From the NCBI GenBank assembly GCA_036250195.1, contig JAVHZZ010000003.1, positions 55,319,521 through 55,383,520 on the forward strand: a stretch of 64,000 bases of DNA, in the 5' to 3' direction. The DNA comes from Mixophyes australis. Lineage: Eukaryota > Chordata > Amphibia > Anura > Limnodynastidae. Under the pieces are notes generated by a model, which had not been told where the DNA came from, did not search any database, and worked only from the letters and a program-made list of their open reading frames with translations. The translations under genes were made by a program, and so were the position numbers. Below, one piece after another: positions 11,598-23,835 of this stretch (the first letter of the stretch is position 1; each line of letters starts with the position of its first letter).

Positions 11598-12140
11598 ATT
11601 TGGGGGATCGTAGTTAGTGGTTAGGCTACCGAATGATACGCAATGCATACGGATTTCGGTTCCTCAACAAAGGGTGGAAGAAGCGTCACATACAGGAAAG
11701 AACGCAATGTGTTCAAAACCTGTTGTTCATTCTGTGTTGTAAAACCGAATGTCCATTGTTGCATAATCTAAAGGAGCGCTAACTTGAATCTAGGGACAAG
11801 AAAGAAAACTGTTTCTTTTTATTGTCGTTTTACGTTTTAAATGTATTGCATTGTATAGCGTATGTGTACTTCCTGCATTGCGTATGTGCACTTCCGGTGA
11901 TGTTGCCACGTGTTTAAACAGTCGTTTTGATAGTTTGTTATATGTATAGTATAATGACTTGCTAAAGCCTCTGAAACGTTATTACTATTGTTTGGGAAAT
12001 TGATTTTACGTGCTGAAAAGGTGTATATTGTGGGATTTTGTGATTTGGATACACAAAGAGTTGATTTACTGTTGAAAAGACAGGGATATCGGTCGCTGCC
12101 TGACGAGGTGGACTGGACGGCCGTGGCTATGTTTGAAAAG
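11598..12140 (+). other. Leader of the retrovirus-like element
   Basis: Non-coding leader between the 5' LTR and the tandem repeat. The first bases (TTTGGGGGATCGT) are a candidate primer binding site. A splice donor or packaging signal may lie here, but I cannot point to one. Confidence 0.5.
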
Positions 12141-12144
12141 AGAA

Positions 12145-12570
12145 CAGTATTTTAGTAGTATGCGGTATATTGAGTAGTATACGGTGTTGATTTTTAAGTA
12201 GTATACGGTTTATTAGTAGTATGCGGTGTGTTTTTAAGTAGTATACTATTTATTAGTAGTATACGGTGTGTTTTTAAGTAGTGTACGGTTTATTAGTAGT
12301 ATACGGTGTGTTTTTAAGTAGTATACGGTTTATTAGTAGTACACAGTGTTGTTTTTAGTAGTATACGGTATTTTGAGTAGTATACGGTGTGGTTTTTAGT
12401 AGTATACAGTATTTTGAGTAGTATGCGGTGTGGTTTTTAGTAGTATACAGTATTTTGAGTAGTATACGGTGTGGTTTTTCAGTAGTATAAGGTATTGTGA
12501 GTAGTATACGGTGTATTGAAGAAGTATATGATTTGAATAAGTAGTATAAAAGGTATACGGTGAAAACAGG
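12145..12570. repeat. Minisatellite with GTAGTATACGGT units in the leader
   Basis: Some 18-20 copies of a short unit built on AGTAGTATACGGT alternate with TTTTTAAGT, TTTATT or GTGTGGTTTTT linkers. The local period is about 20-40 bp. It lies between the primer-site region and the gag remnant. Confidence 0.9.
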
Positions 12571-12581
12571 TTTCTAAACAA

Positions 12582-12974
12582 ATGTTAGAAATGGTTGATG
12601 AAGTTAAGGAAGGGTCAATTGGTTCGGAGATGTTTCTTGTGTTTAAGAAATATGGTGCGTACGCAACGGCGTATTGTAACAAATGGGTCAAGATGACCAA
12701 GGATTGTGAGAGACCTTTTCCAAAGATCAGTAGTTTCAATTCAGAGGTGTTGAATAATGTTACAGATAAAGTGCGGTTGATTAAATCAACAAAAACGAGA
12801 ATTGAACATGATGACTGTTTAAAATTGTGGCAACGAGAAGTGTACACATGGCAAGGGAGCGCGTGCTCAGCGGAAGTAAGCGTGGTGCAAAGCGTGCACA
12901 CAATGGAAGTGAGCGCTACAAAGCATGTAGAACTGAGCGCACGCGTGCCCCAGCCAAATGCGTTGGGGTGGTAA
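12582..12974 (+). pseudogene. Gag-like, possible matrix segment
   Basis: A 130-codon frame starts with ATG at 12582 right after the leader minisatellite, where a retroviral gag should start. Its first 70 residues look like a helical matrix domain (YGAYATAYCNKWVKMTKDC and following). I cannot match them to a named family with certainty. The tail (from about 12860) is low in similarity and ends at 12974. The capsid-like segment follows in a different frame at 13106, so the gene is shifted. I infer matrix from position. Confidence 0.45.
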
Positions 12975-13105
12975 GCACATCCGATACCAAAAATGTTAAA
13001 AATGTAACCAGTAACTTGTATCCTATAATAAGCCATGTTAAGAGTAATGTTTGAAAAGAATAAAATGAATCCACCGTCATTTCAGCCATTGCCCATGCCA
13101 GTAAC

Positions 13106-14224
13106 ATGCAAGAGGCATCACACGGACAAGGAAACGGAACAGTCCCACCAGCAGCGGCTGAAATTTGTGAGAATAATGTAGAAATTAATAGAAGGGGGGA
13201 CATCCATTATACTACAACAGCAATTCCAGCAACTAGTTCAGAATGTAGTGATTTGGTAGGTTTGCATCCTGTCCGCACAATAGCAGTTCCCAATTGGAAG
13301 GCGGACAAAGATGGTGTAGTTCCCATAAGACATGTAGAAATGCATTGTCCATGGACTAGATCTGAACTGCGTTCAATTATGTCTGATTTCCCAGATCCTA
13401 GGAAAGATTTAGCCAAGTGTCAGAAATTTGTTAGAGATTTAGGTTATGCACATTAGCCATCTAATAAAGATTGGCGAGTGGCCTGTCTTCCTCCCGATAT
13501 TGATATACAAAAGTTTTTTGAGGATTGTATGTTGGAGGAAGAGAAGTCCTTAACAGATGATGATAATCAGGAAAATATTAAACGCATAATCTCTCAGTTG
13601 GCCATATACTTTCCTGTGGTAGTTGACTGGAGTAAAATTTTCACTATCAAACAACTGGATAGTGAAAATACAGCAGACTATTTTCTAGAGCTCTGATAGT
13701 GATGGCCAAATACACTGGGTTATCAGACATAAAGGATGATGTACACTACAGGGAGGTAGCTGTTTCAGTCTTAATGGATGGCCTCCGGGAAAATTTGAAA
13801 ATAAGGGTACAAACTTCATTACCAAACTGGAGAGGGATCACTGTAGATGCTCTCAGGGAGTCAGCTATAGAACATGATAGAAATATAAATAAACAGAAAG
13901 AGACACTAAGTGATAGGTTAAAGATGGTAAGTATCCAACCACTAGAGGGACTGCACACACGACCACAGTATAACAACACCTGGTTTAAGGAAAAGAAACA
14001 ACATGAGTTGAGGAAGTGTTTTAGATGCACAAAACAGGAAAACAGGACCCCAAGCAAAGGACTGTACAATGACAAGAGCGGAAGCTAATAGACTTGGGCC
14101 ACCTAAGGGGGAGCCACATAGACACTCACAGAGAAGGCACACACAAGTCTCAGAGGCTTCTCAACAGTTGCCTGCACACCTCATAGCAGCAAATGCATTG
14201 GGGGAGAACTATAGCCAGCTCTAG
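13106..14224 (+). pseudogene. Gag-like capsid and nucleocapsid remnant
   Basis: The segment at 13106-13456 ends in a PWTRSELRSIMSDFPDPRKD-type stretch. This is the hallmark N-terminal part of gammaretrovirus-like capsid (PWT...L....FPDPRKDP). An in-frame TAG at 13454 interrupts it and the same frame resumes to 13696. A shift then leads to 13699-14088, which carries the rest of capsid and a CFRC start of a zinc knuckle (about 14019-14030) whose remaining Cys/His are lost. A basic tail continues to about 14224. There are at least one stop and one frameshift, so the gene is dead. Confidence 0.7.
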
Positions 14225-14229
14225 AGGTC

Positions 14230-16740
14230 AGGTCATACCTGTAGTCCTATAACCAGGCGGGGTAAATGTTAATCTGTGGTACGTATCAGTGTGCAGGTTT
14301 AGAAATAAAACTGATTTAAAAGCATACCTTGTTATTATTGCTTCTTTGTTTTATGTTGTCGTATGTTTGCTTTCCTGATCGCTGGCCGATGGTAAGGAAT
14401 AAAAATGTTTGTTTTCTTTGTTGTTTAACAATAAGTATCTTGTCTTCTCTTTTCATTGATAAGGATAAACAAAAGAAATATAGGCTTAGTGATTAAGGGG
14501 TGGGATAGAGAAGAGGAAAAATTACTCTTGAAAGACAAATTAACAATGGATCATTGTAACATTTTTTGTTTTAGGCTGCAGTGGCTCATGATAATTTGTT
14601 TGGCTGAGTGTCATTATTCAAAATGAAGTATGTACATACTTTGCTCTAAATGTCGCTTTATGTATTTCAGCTAGAAACACATGTGAGATACTAAGTATGA
14701 GTCACTAAGGGTTAATTTTTCACTTCTCTATTATAAGTCAGGAAGTCTGTCACAAAGGTATATAGTTATGGTGGTACTGAGTTCCATATGCGCTAGCGAC
14801 GGACGACACTGGATTGCACGGTTGACGTAAGATCCCCTAGTTAAGTATAGGGAGGAGTCATAGTTTAGTGAATAGCTAAGGGGAGTAGTGTAATAAGTAG
14901 AGACATTTTCCCATAGTGTCCAATCCAGCTGTCATGTTTGCTGTAAAATCTCCTTTTCTGCTTTTCTGCTTGTTTTCAAATCTTTGTATTCTTATTATTT
15001 GTTGCTCTCCTATTCTTCATTCTTTACATCTCTGTTAGTATCTCACTCTTTTCTTGTATAGAAATATGAAAGCACATACACATGGTCTCATTCATGGGGC
15101 TAAGACGTTTGTGACATCAGACGGAGTCAGAGATACACACACTAGATTGACATAAGTCACTGAAACAGCTAGGGGTTTGTTTTTATGTGTATAGAAGCTG
15201 CTGATTTTAAGCAGAAAAGTTTTTTTTGTTGTGTAAATATGATTAATGTTTTATAGATTGCATATCTGCCTTTTTTTTGTTTTGTCTTCTGTGCAAAGTG
15301 TGCCTTTATATATATATGTACAAAGGGTGGAAGATCGCTGGAGGTTAGACATACAGATATGCATCTCTGTGTAGAACATTGGAGTAGGATTTTTGCCAGA
15401 AGATATGACATAATGTGAAACCCTAGAAAATGTAGAATTTTCATGTTTTATATTGTTTCACTGTTAGACAGACATGTACTGGATACTGTTATATTTGAAG
15501 AAAGTGTTATAGAGATAGACCCCTTTGCCCTTCTCACTTAGCCAAGTAGCTGAATGTGTAAGATTGAAAATGGCATGTGAGTTGGCAGAGGGAAAATCAA
15601 TTGATATACGTTGGTTTTCAGCATTTTTCTAGTCTAGGGGCGACATTGAGGCGACTGAAAAACTTTTTATAGTAATGGTAGTACATGAGTAGATCATTAC
15701 ATGGAGGACTTGTGACAGTGACACAGTTATCAACTGAAGTAGCTGCTAATAAAGTCCACACTTACACAAACATGGCTGTCACACCAGGGCGTACATGGCT
15801 GTCAAATAGACAGCAGGGTTTTATGTGACAGCTGACAAATCTATGTTTTGTTTTGTTTTTCATTGTATTGTTTTAAACCGTGTACACACACACACACGCA
15901 TGCACACACATATTAGTTAATATATGATTATTTGTGTTACCTGAAGAATTTCTCCAGGTAAAACAAATCCACATCATCCAATTACCACCATGCAGGATCC
16001 TCAAGTATGCACTGGTGTACCAATGAAATATATCTGGGTAAAGGTGTATTGAAATGTTTCTAATGTATTACTGAGTCATACTCAGGGCTTTTGTTATTCA
16101 ATGTGATAGCCCTACAGTTATAAAAGGTGATAGGGGTATTCATGTTATTGATAATAGATGTATAATGTATGAGCAGTGTTAACAAATTACATACTTTTTG
16201 ATTAGCCACAAACCAGTGTGAAAATAAAGTAACGGTACTAGCAAGAACAAATTGAATAGAATGAGGGTTGAAACTTGATTGAAGTGGCTGGTAGCTTTGG
16301 CCACTAGTCCTCCCCACTATCAAGATTACACCTGAGCTACCTCTTAATCTGTTGTCTTTTGAAATGTTTTTGACTTTTCTTGTGATGAGTTTGTAACGGA
16401 GATACTGTTCTAGACCTTGAGAAGAAAAGTAAATAGTGAGACAGCAAATGAGAACCTTCAAAACACTGTCTCCTGAGGTGTTACCCTAACTGTCAGGATG
16501 TTGGACTGGGAGAGTAATTTGTGGAACAGTAATTTCCTATGCTTAGATTGTTTGACAGACAGGTACCAAGTGTTGACACAGAGAGACACTGGTACCCATT
16601 CCATCCACTACAGAGGAGTCAACACCCAGAGAAGGCTCCAATTACACTTGTGAATATGTTCTGGGAGACCCCAATTGTAGTTAACAACACCTGAGCCAAG
16701 GGCTTTGCAAAGACAGCTGTCCAGCATGAAGTAGTAGTTT
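14230..16740 (+). other. Interior of the retrovirus-like element, no pol recognised
   Basis: About 2.5 kb where protease, reverse transcriptase and integrase should lie. No active-site motif (DTG, YxDD, DDE) was seen in any frame I read. A short (AC)n run lies at 15882-15912. Either pol was deleted and other sequence took its place, or it has decayed beyond recognition. Confidence 0.5.
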
Positions 16741-16750
16741 TCCCTGTTCT

Positions 16751-17345
16751 GTGTTTCTCTCATCTCATTTTCTTTTCAGGACAGTAAATTCTTTCAATTG
16801 TGAACAGGTGACAGAGGCTGGTTCAGGTAGTGATATTGAGGAGTTGGGGATGAAGGAGAAGTTGGTAGCACAATCGGTCCAGGAAATTACTCTATTCAAT
16901 TCAGGGGTAAAGGAAAATTTGGAAACCTTGGAGCTTGGAAAGAGTGCGAGGGGCTATTATCTGAGGAGTGACCGTCAGTACGTTGACCTCATAGTCGAAG
17001 AGAGGTACATCCAGCGATGCCAGTCCAGTAATATTTGGACTTGAGCAGGCATTCTTGAGAATGATTATCATTTTTGGGTGGATAAGGTTTTAGACCAAAC
17101 TAAGTGCTGGGTGTGCTCTCAAGTGCCTTAGACATTATATCGAGTAGGACTAGTTCTCTTTCCACTAAATATTCCTGAGGTACCCGAATTATGGGTTGGG
17201 AGGTCACTAGGGGAAAGGTAAGATAGCTAGGTCCCTTAGTTTGGAGTCTCCCAATATTTGGCAAGCCGATCACTGTTTCACGTACAAAGAAACTTGAGTA
17301 TTGGGAGACTGGGAAGAACGAACCGACAATAGCCCGCCTCACAGG
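16751..17345 (+). pseudogene. Env-like remnant
   Basis: A 97-codon frame from 16751 is closed by TGA at 17042-17044. The same frame then runs on and holds a CWVC motif (17105-17116), like the CWxC motif of retroviral surface subunits, before a second stop at 17120. Weak env-like sequence may continue to about 17345 in other frames. No transmembrane-subunit landmarks were recognised. Position between the gag remnant and the 3' LTR supports env. The sequence match alone is weak. Confidence 0.45.
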
Positions 17346-17809
17346 TGTTGAAGAAAGGAAATGTTGATATTATTGTAAAGTATATTTTAACTCAGGTTGA
17401 TGATGTTATTGGTGAACATGCAGTGTTGAAATGTTGCCTGAGCTTAAAGACATGCGTTGGACGGATGAACCTGTGAGACATAAAAAAAACCTGTAGTAGA
17501 ATATACTATATTGTTGATACATGTTCTATCGTACCCTGTACCCTTTCAAATAATGCATTACATGTTTTATTGCACCCTTGAAAGGCATACAAAAGGTTAT
17601 CTCCAAGCTCCAGAGGTATACAGTCTATACTAAAGGTAAAATTGTTTCTAGGATTATGACTCTCTCTTATGGTAACCTGTCTGGGATCTACAGACAGCGT
17701 GGTCATACACCAAGGGGGACTTACATTACAGAGCAATGAAACGTGGTACTGAGATCCTGCATATGAAATCTTTAAGGTGATAGTGTATTGTACTATCAAA
17801 GGGTGGAAC

Positions 17810-18604
17810 TGTCGAAGTCGTATAATTGGATGAACGAAAGTATATTGGTTAATATTGTTTTACCGTGCGATTGCGATCAGTACGCCACATAACACGTGGC
17901 ACGGCGTGATCACACGATAAAATACGCACACATACACTCGCACTCCCACATTCATTTATTTATATATTTCATATTTATAATGGTTCCATTTCACAGTCGT
18001 TTATGAGCAGATGATATTCGGTTTATAGTTATATATATTATAAGGTTATATGTACACTTTAGTGATATTTAAGGTTCAGTTTACAGGAAATATGTCATGT
18101 TTAGTATCATTTTAATTCCCTATTTATCCGCAGTTGTCTGGTTCATTCGCAGAAGGAATCGCACATTGCATACTCTAGTTAGCGATGTTAGGGAATAAAT
18201 GTTTAAAATGATACTGCCTGTATAATGTGAATAGACTAGTTTTAACTGGATTCTTGGCGGGAGAATCGGAGTGCATACCTCTGGAGAGCTGACCCCCACC
18301 TTTAGATATTTTTTTTTGAACTGGCCTATGACTTGAAGTACACTGAACTCTCCTGAAGTCTGGACCAATAGAAGCAAGACACACCATCTGTATTGTTTTC
18401 TCTGTAACACTGAGTGTATATATACAGCTTTGCTGGGAACAGCTGCAGTCATCTCTGACCACATTTGTTATCGGCTGTACTGTATTATAATTATGTATTG
18501 AGCTGTTAAAACTTTTGCTTGTGCTAATTAAATCGATTGTGCTTTGGACCCACAAGAAATCGCTTAGACAATACTTATTGGAAAACGATAAAATTACTTT
18601 AATA
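17810..18604 (+). repeat. 3' LTR of the retrovirus-like element
   Basis: Direct repeat of 10726-11597 with scattered substitutions and a 79-bp gap relative to it. The first 60 bp are nearly identical. A purine tract just before it (17799-17807) serves as the likely plus-strand primer site. The visible LTR divergence suggests an old insertion. Confidence 0.85.
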
Positions 18605-18608
18605 ACAG

Positions 18609-20314
18609 CTTGTAACGATTATCTCAGAAGGAGAACCCTGTGGTGATGGATACACGTGTTAGCCTCGTTTAACGCTAGCCAAAAAGAGGCAAAGAGTCTA
18701 AAGGACCACCGGTCTTCACCAAGAACCGCCGCAAGGCAGTATGGACTTTGTGGTGGGGAACACACAGATCACAGTGTAGAGAAAGGAAGAGATGCAGTGT
18801 CAGAGTGAGCTTAATAGACTCTGCAGATTTTAATATGCCCCTTCCAAGCCACGATCATGTGACCGCCTGAACCAGGAAGTGCTTGCTTCTTCACAGAGGC
18901 AGAAAAATCAGCTGCACAGGAGTGTGGAGCAGGTAAGTTTTGAGACACAGGTATATTGGGTGCCCATTCAAAGAACTTGATGAGGACTCTTTAATCTGCA
19001 AATTCTGGTAGTCGGCAGTCCTATAGATATGTTGTTATGGATACCATATCTGTTATATTTTAAACTGATGTTATTATTTGTTAAAGAAAATTTTGTCTGA
19101 GGTAATGCACAACTTGCATTTTTCAGTGTCTACATATACAATCTGCATGTGAGAATCACAGATTTTATCACAACAGCATATGGATATGGATAATCTTTGA
19201 TTATCCATTTTGAAGTAAGCATATTTATTATTGTTTATTTTAAAGTGTTTTGTGATTTGTATATTATTGAAGAAAATCACTAACACAAGAATGAATCCTA
19301 TGAGGAAAAGGATATCCATATTTTTGTTAATCACAATAATTACATATTTTGTTGTGTCACATCACAATATATATTTAAACATATTACACTATATATGTTT
19401 CCTTTTGCTTTTTATATTCTACAATATTTGGAATTTTACTGGAGGAAAATTATTCATCAAAGTGGAAAAATCACTGTGCACTACAGTAAGCTATTGAACT
19501 TTTTCTTGTTCTCAAGTGATTTTGTATAAGCTTTTGCAACACATTATCCATTTTATATTTTATATTTTGGTTTATCGTTTGGTAGAAAATTTTCATCCTC
19601 ATCAGACCACTGTTGAATAGGGAACGAGAGTAACTGATCATCGTCACCATCCCTGTGAAAAAACTATATGATATGTTAGAGTTAAGTTTTATTGTTATAT
19701 GAACTGTCAACATGAGCTAGCCAGTACTTAATTTCATGTATTTAACTTGTATCTACAAATTTACCACTTTGGCGTAAGGGTTGTTCACCTATGTCAAGAG
19801 TCCTAAGGTCCTATATGTACCTTTTGTTACTCTGGATATGGTATGCATTATTTATACCAATCACAGTCCTTCGAGCTTCGCCTGTGTCCCCCAGCTCCTT
19901 CCTCCTATATTGTCAGATTTGTTTGTTATTATATGTAACACTTGTTTGCTGCCAATAAATGTTTCTCCTTGATTAAATATATTATTTTCACTTACTACAG
20001 AGATTAAGGGTAATGTGCGGCCTTTTTTAAGGTTAGAGGGCTGCCCATGTCCCGAAAAGTTATCAGGTTTCCTATCACTTATTTAAACTCACTTATTCCT
20101 GATAGTCAGTGTTCCTTGTACACCGTGCACTGGGGAAATGTATTATACAAGCTGCATAATTTAACACAATTACAAAGTTCAACAGGTATGAAAAGCAAGG
20201 TATATATTCTTTTTCTTTGCGGCAACTTTCTAAATGGTTATGATTTATCTTTGGCTTTTTTTAAAATGCATTTTAAAATATTACATTGTAGTTGCAAGTA
20301 GTCTCTTTGTAGTA
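18609..20314. other. No recognised feature
   Basis: Sequence between the retrovirus-like element and the Tc1 element. The open frames at 19074-19713 are AT-rich and without a domain. 18620-18960 is more GC-rich and may be a fragment of another repeat, but I cannot place it. Confidence 0.4.
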
Positions 20315-20781
20315 CAGTCATGGCCGAAAGTTTTGAGAATGACACAAATATTATTTTTCACAAAGTCTGCTGCCTCAGTTTTTATGAGGGCAATTTGCAT
20401 ATACTCCAGAATGTCAAGAAGAGTGATCAGATGAATTCCAATTAATTTCAGTCCCTCTTTGTCATGACAATGAACTTTATCCCAAAAACAACATTTCCAC
20501 TGCATTTCAGCCCTGCCACCAAAGGACCAGCTGACTTCAGGTCAGTGATTCTCTCATTAACACAGGTGACACTGTTGATGAGGACAAGGCTGGAGATCAC
20601 TCTGTCATGCTGATTGAGTTAGAATAACAGACTGAAAGCTTTAAAAGGAGGGTGGTGCTTGAAATCATTGTTCTTCCTCTGTTAACCATGGTTACCTGCC
20701 AGCAAACACGTGCAGTCATCATTGCTTTGCACAAAAAGGACTTCACAGGCAAGGATTTTGCTGCTAGTAAGATTGCACCTA

Positions 20782-21111
20782 AATAAACCATTTTTCAGAT
20801 CATCAAGAACTTCAAGGAGAGAGGTTTAATAGTTGTGATGAAGGCTTCAGGGTGTCCAAGAACATCCAGCAAGAGCCAGGACCGCCTTCTAAAGATGATT
20901 CAGCTATGGTATCGGGGCACCACCAGTGCAGAGTTTGCTTAGGAATAATAAACCATTTTTCAGATCATCAAGAACTTCAAGGAGAGAGGTTTAATAGCTG
21001 TGATGAAGGCTTCAGGGTGTCCAAGAACATCCAGCAAGTGCCAGGACCGCCTCCTAAAGATGATTCAGCTATGGTATCGGGGCACCACCAGTGCAGAGTT
21101 TGCTTAGGAAT
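20782..21111 (+). repeat. 165-bp tandem duplication inside the transposase
   Basis: Copy one is 20782-20946 and copy two 20947-21111, with about four substitutions between them. 165 is 55 codons, so the duplication keeps frame. It repeats the segment between the DNA-binding and catalytic regions. Confidence 0.95.
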
Positions 21112-23100
21112 GGCAGCATGCAGATAAAGAGTGCATCTGAACAGTGAGGTGAAGACTTTTGGAGGATGGCATGGTGTCATGAAGGCCAGCAAAGAAATCA
21201 TATCTTTCCAGGAAAAACTTCAGGGACAGACTGATATTCTGAAAAAGTAATTTTCTCTGATGAATCCCCTTTCAGATTGTTTGGGGCATCTGGAAAAATG
21301 CTTGTTCAGAGAAGGAAAGGTGAGCACAACCATCAGTTCTGAGTCATGCCAACAGTAAAGTATCCTGAGACCATTCATGTGTGGGGTTGCTTCTTAGCCA
21401 AGGGAGTGGGCTCACTCAAAATTTTGCCTAAGAACACAGCCATGTATAAAGAATGGTACCAAAACATCCACCAAGAGCAACTTCTCCCAACCATCCAGGA
21501 ACAGTTTGCAAACAAACAATGCTTTTTCCAGCATAATGGAGCACCTTGCCATAAAGCAAAAGTGATAACTAATTGACTCAGAGATTGAAACATCAAAATT
21601 TTAGGTCCACAGCCAGGAAACTCCTTATTTCTTAATCCCACTGAGAATTTGTGGTCAACCCTCAATAGGCGGGTGAACAAACAAAAACCCACAAATTCTG
21701 ACAAACCAAGCACTGATTAGGCAAGAATGGGCGGCCATCAGTCAGTATGTGGCCCAGAAGTTGATTGACAGTATGCTAGTGTAAGGTCCAGAGGAGATGT
21801 GCCTCACAGGGTGACTAACTCCTAGTACCTAAGAAAACCTACCACGATTCGCGTGGATGACTGGATCCTACCTCGGTTCCGAATTGGGAAGCTCTCCGTA
21901 CACCTACTGGTATCGCCTAAGAAGAGAAACTAAGAGTTAACCCGAGCCTATCAGGAAAGAGCTGTCCGTAACACGACAAAGAACGAGGACATTCTCAGTC
22001 CAAGCTCACTTGCCGACTCCTCGCTTTGCTCTTGCCAAGGCGCGGGGGACTACAGGCACTTGAGACCAGGACTGGTCCCGCCTCAAGTACCTGGCACACC
22101 TCCCGGTGAGGGCCTAACCGAAAGGGGAATCGAGCGTGATACTCACCAGGTCACTCCCGCTTCCGATCCTGCTCTCCTGCACCTCCCCGACACCTGCACA
22201 TGACAAGAACACACAGCCTCCCTCTGCGCTAACGATGAGACTAAAGGTGTGCACCCACAAACGCTAAACTGACTGCAACAGCGACCCGACCCTAACAACA
22301 CTCTAATGGTCGGCAACGCAACAAAGTCAAACAACTATGACTAACTAGGTGTGGTGCACTAATGGAACTGCTCACTACACACTACGGGGAACACCAGCCG
22401 GTGTTCACGGACTAAACCGGAGGGCGGTTCCTAACCCCCTCACCCAGGCCGTACCAAGAAGCTGCCTTCTTGCTATGGGGTCACCCACGGATCCTAAGGA
22501 CCGGCTGCACCAGGCCCAACTGAGGCTCACTGGAACAGCACACTAACCCGCGTACCGACTGCCGCGCGGAACAGCCAATCGAATTGAACCGCCCGACTTC
22601 CTGCACCCGGGTATCGAACAAGTGTCCCACTCCGGAACCGCCAGGCAACCTGTACGGAACTGAGGACTGTGACACTCAACCTGAACCACGGGACGCCCCC
22701 TGGAACTGCGTTGAGCTGTGCTGCACTGCCACTGACTCATTCAGTCACCCCCTCTGGAAACCAGTGCGACAACAGGGACCTAAGGGACGGGAAAACTACA
22801 TGTTTTCTTTCCTGACTATGTGTAAGCTGGTAACTACACTTGTCCCCAGAGCACGGGTTAGCATAGGAAAACACAGGAAACAAGAGCCTACCTTTACTGG
22901 GGGCCTGACGTCTTGCCCCTGGACACAGTTATGTAGCACATTCCCAAAATACCGTAATGCAAACAATACTCGCCGCACAGACAGAATAAATACAGTATAC
23001 AGTACTTTGCACGCTACTCACCAGAGCACACCGCTGCTAGCCAACAAGCCGGTTGCTACAGCACCCACAGGAGCCTCTGCTCTACTGTACCTCCTAACTC

Positions 23101-23570
23101 TGTGTGCTCACCTCACACAGGACCGCGCCTACACTCACGAGGCTCTCACGCCTCTATCACACACCAGGGCCTTATGCCCTACTACACACAGAGCCTTGTG
23201 CTCTGTTTTATGGGCCTCAGCCCCCTCTCTAACTCAGGGCCCTGAGCCCACTAACTAGGACCTTGTGCCCTTTATAACCTACAGGCTACCAGCCCCTACT
23301 CAGGCCCTGTGGCCTTCCTATGGCCTCTAGGCCACTACCTACCTAAGGGCCTTGTGCCCTGGTATCTGGGGCTCCGAGTCCCCCTGCCTAACTAACAGGG
23401 CCTTGTGCCCGTTAACAACTTTATGGCCTACTGGCCCACTACTTGATCGGGGCCTAGTGCCCAAGTCCCTGGGCCTTGTGCCCCTAATTTACTGCTCCAC
23501 GGGCCTTGTGCCCGACCGTGACCACGGGCCTAGTGCCCGACCTATCAGGTGTGCTGCGGGCGTAGGCCCG
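23101..23570. repeat. Series of ~17 short hairpins, mostly GGGC-N5-GCCC
   Basis: Small inverted repeats recur every 20-40 bp with 4-6-bp arms and 4-7-nt loops. Examples: AGGGC-CTTAT-GCCCT (23166), AGAGC-CTTGT-GCTCT (23190), AGGCC-CTGT-GGCCT (23302), TGGCC-TCTA-GGCCA (23321), AGGGC-CTTGT-GCCCT (23346), CGGGC-CTTGT-GCCCG (23500), CGGGC-CTAGT-GCCCG (23525), CGGGC-GTAG-GCCCG (23557), GAGGC-N6-GCCTC (23139). The loop CTTGT recurs and the arms differ between copies, but both sides change together. One copy (23257) has a mismatch. Confidence 0.85.
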
Positions 23571-23835
23571 GGAGAAAGGTTGCCTGGCAAGGGCCTTACC
23601 TGGTGCTGTCTTCGGGGAGCTTCTCCTGGACTCCTTCCCCTTCTGCCGCTGCTTCCACGCTCTGCTGCCGGCTTCTGATCTTGATCACGCCGGTCTTCAG
23701 GCAGCAGAGGCGCTCTTAGCCCTGACAAGGGCTCTCTGCCGCCAGTGCTGGTCTCCGCTGGCTTCTTCTCTTCTGATCTTGATCCCGCAGCTCTCCGCGA
23801 CACCTCCTGCTGCTTCTCTCTCCGCCGACGAACTG

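Larger units (their letters stand above)
10726..18604 (+). mobile_element. Retrovirus-like LTR element (endogenous, defective)
   Basis: Two direct LTRs (10726-11597 and 17810-18604) both start with TGTCGAAGTCGTATAATTGG and end ...ACTTTAATA. The tetranucleotide ACAG precedes the left LTR (10722-10725) and follows the right one (18605-18608), a candidate 4-bp target duplication. A TTTGGGGGATCGT stretch just after the left LTR resembles a proline-tRNA-type primer site. A purine tract (AAAGGGTGG, 17799-17807) precedes the right LTR. The interior holds gag-like and env-like remnants with breaks in each. Between about 14230 and 16740 I found no protease, reverse transcriptase or integrase motif. 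It is an old, non-functional copy. Confidence 0.8.

Noticed and set aside
11602..11665. tRNA-like sequence just after the 5' LTR (D-arm-like TAGTTAGTGGTTAGGCTA, T-arm-like TTTCGGTTCC)
   Set aside because: Only about 63 nt separate plausible acceptor ends, no anticodon stem forms, and an alternative ACCGAA/TTCGGT pairing fits better. The start is more simply a primer binding site.
12479..13036. A 185-codon minus-strand frame
   Set aside because: It is the shadow of the gag-like frame and leader minisatellite of the retrovirus-like element on plus.
18120..18555. Minus-strand frames in the LTR (paired with 11036-11548)
   Set aside because: The same frames appear in both LTRs only because the LTRs are direct repeats. 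They cover promoter and polyadenylation signals on plus.
22584..23258. A 224-codon frame as a gene
   Set aside because: It lies wholly inside the LTR-like insertion, crosses the hairpin series, and has no domain. On the strand read as sense for the LTR it would be antisense.
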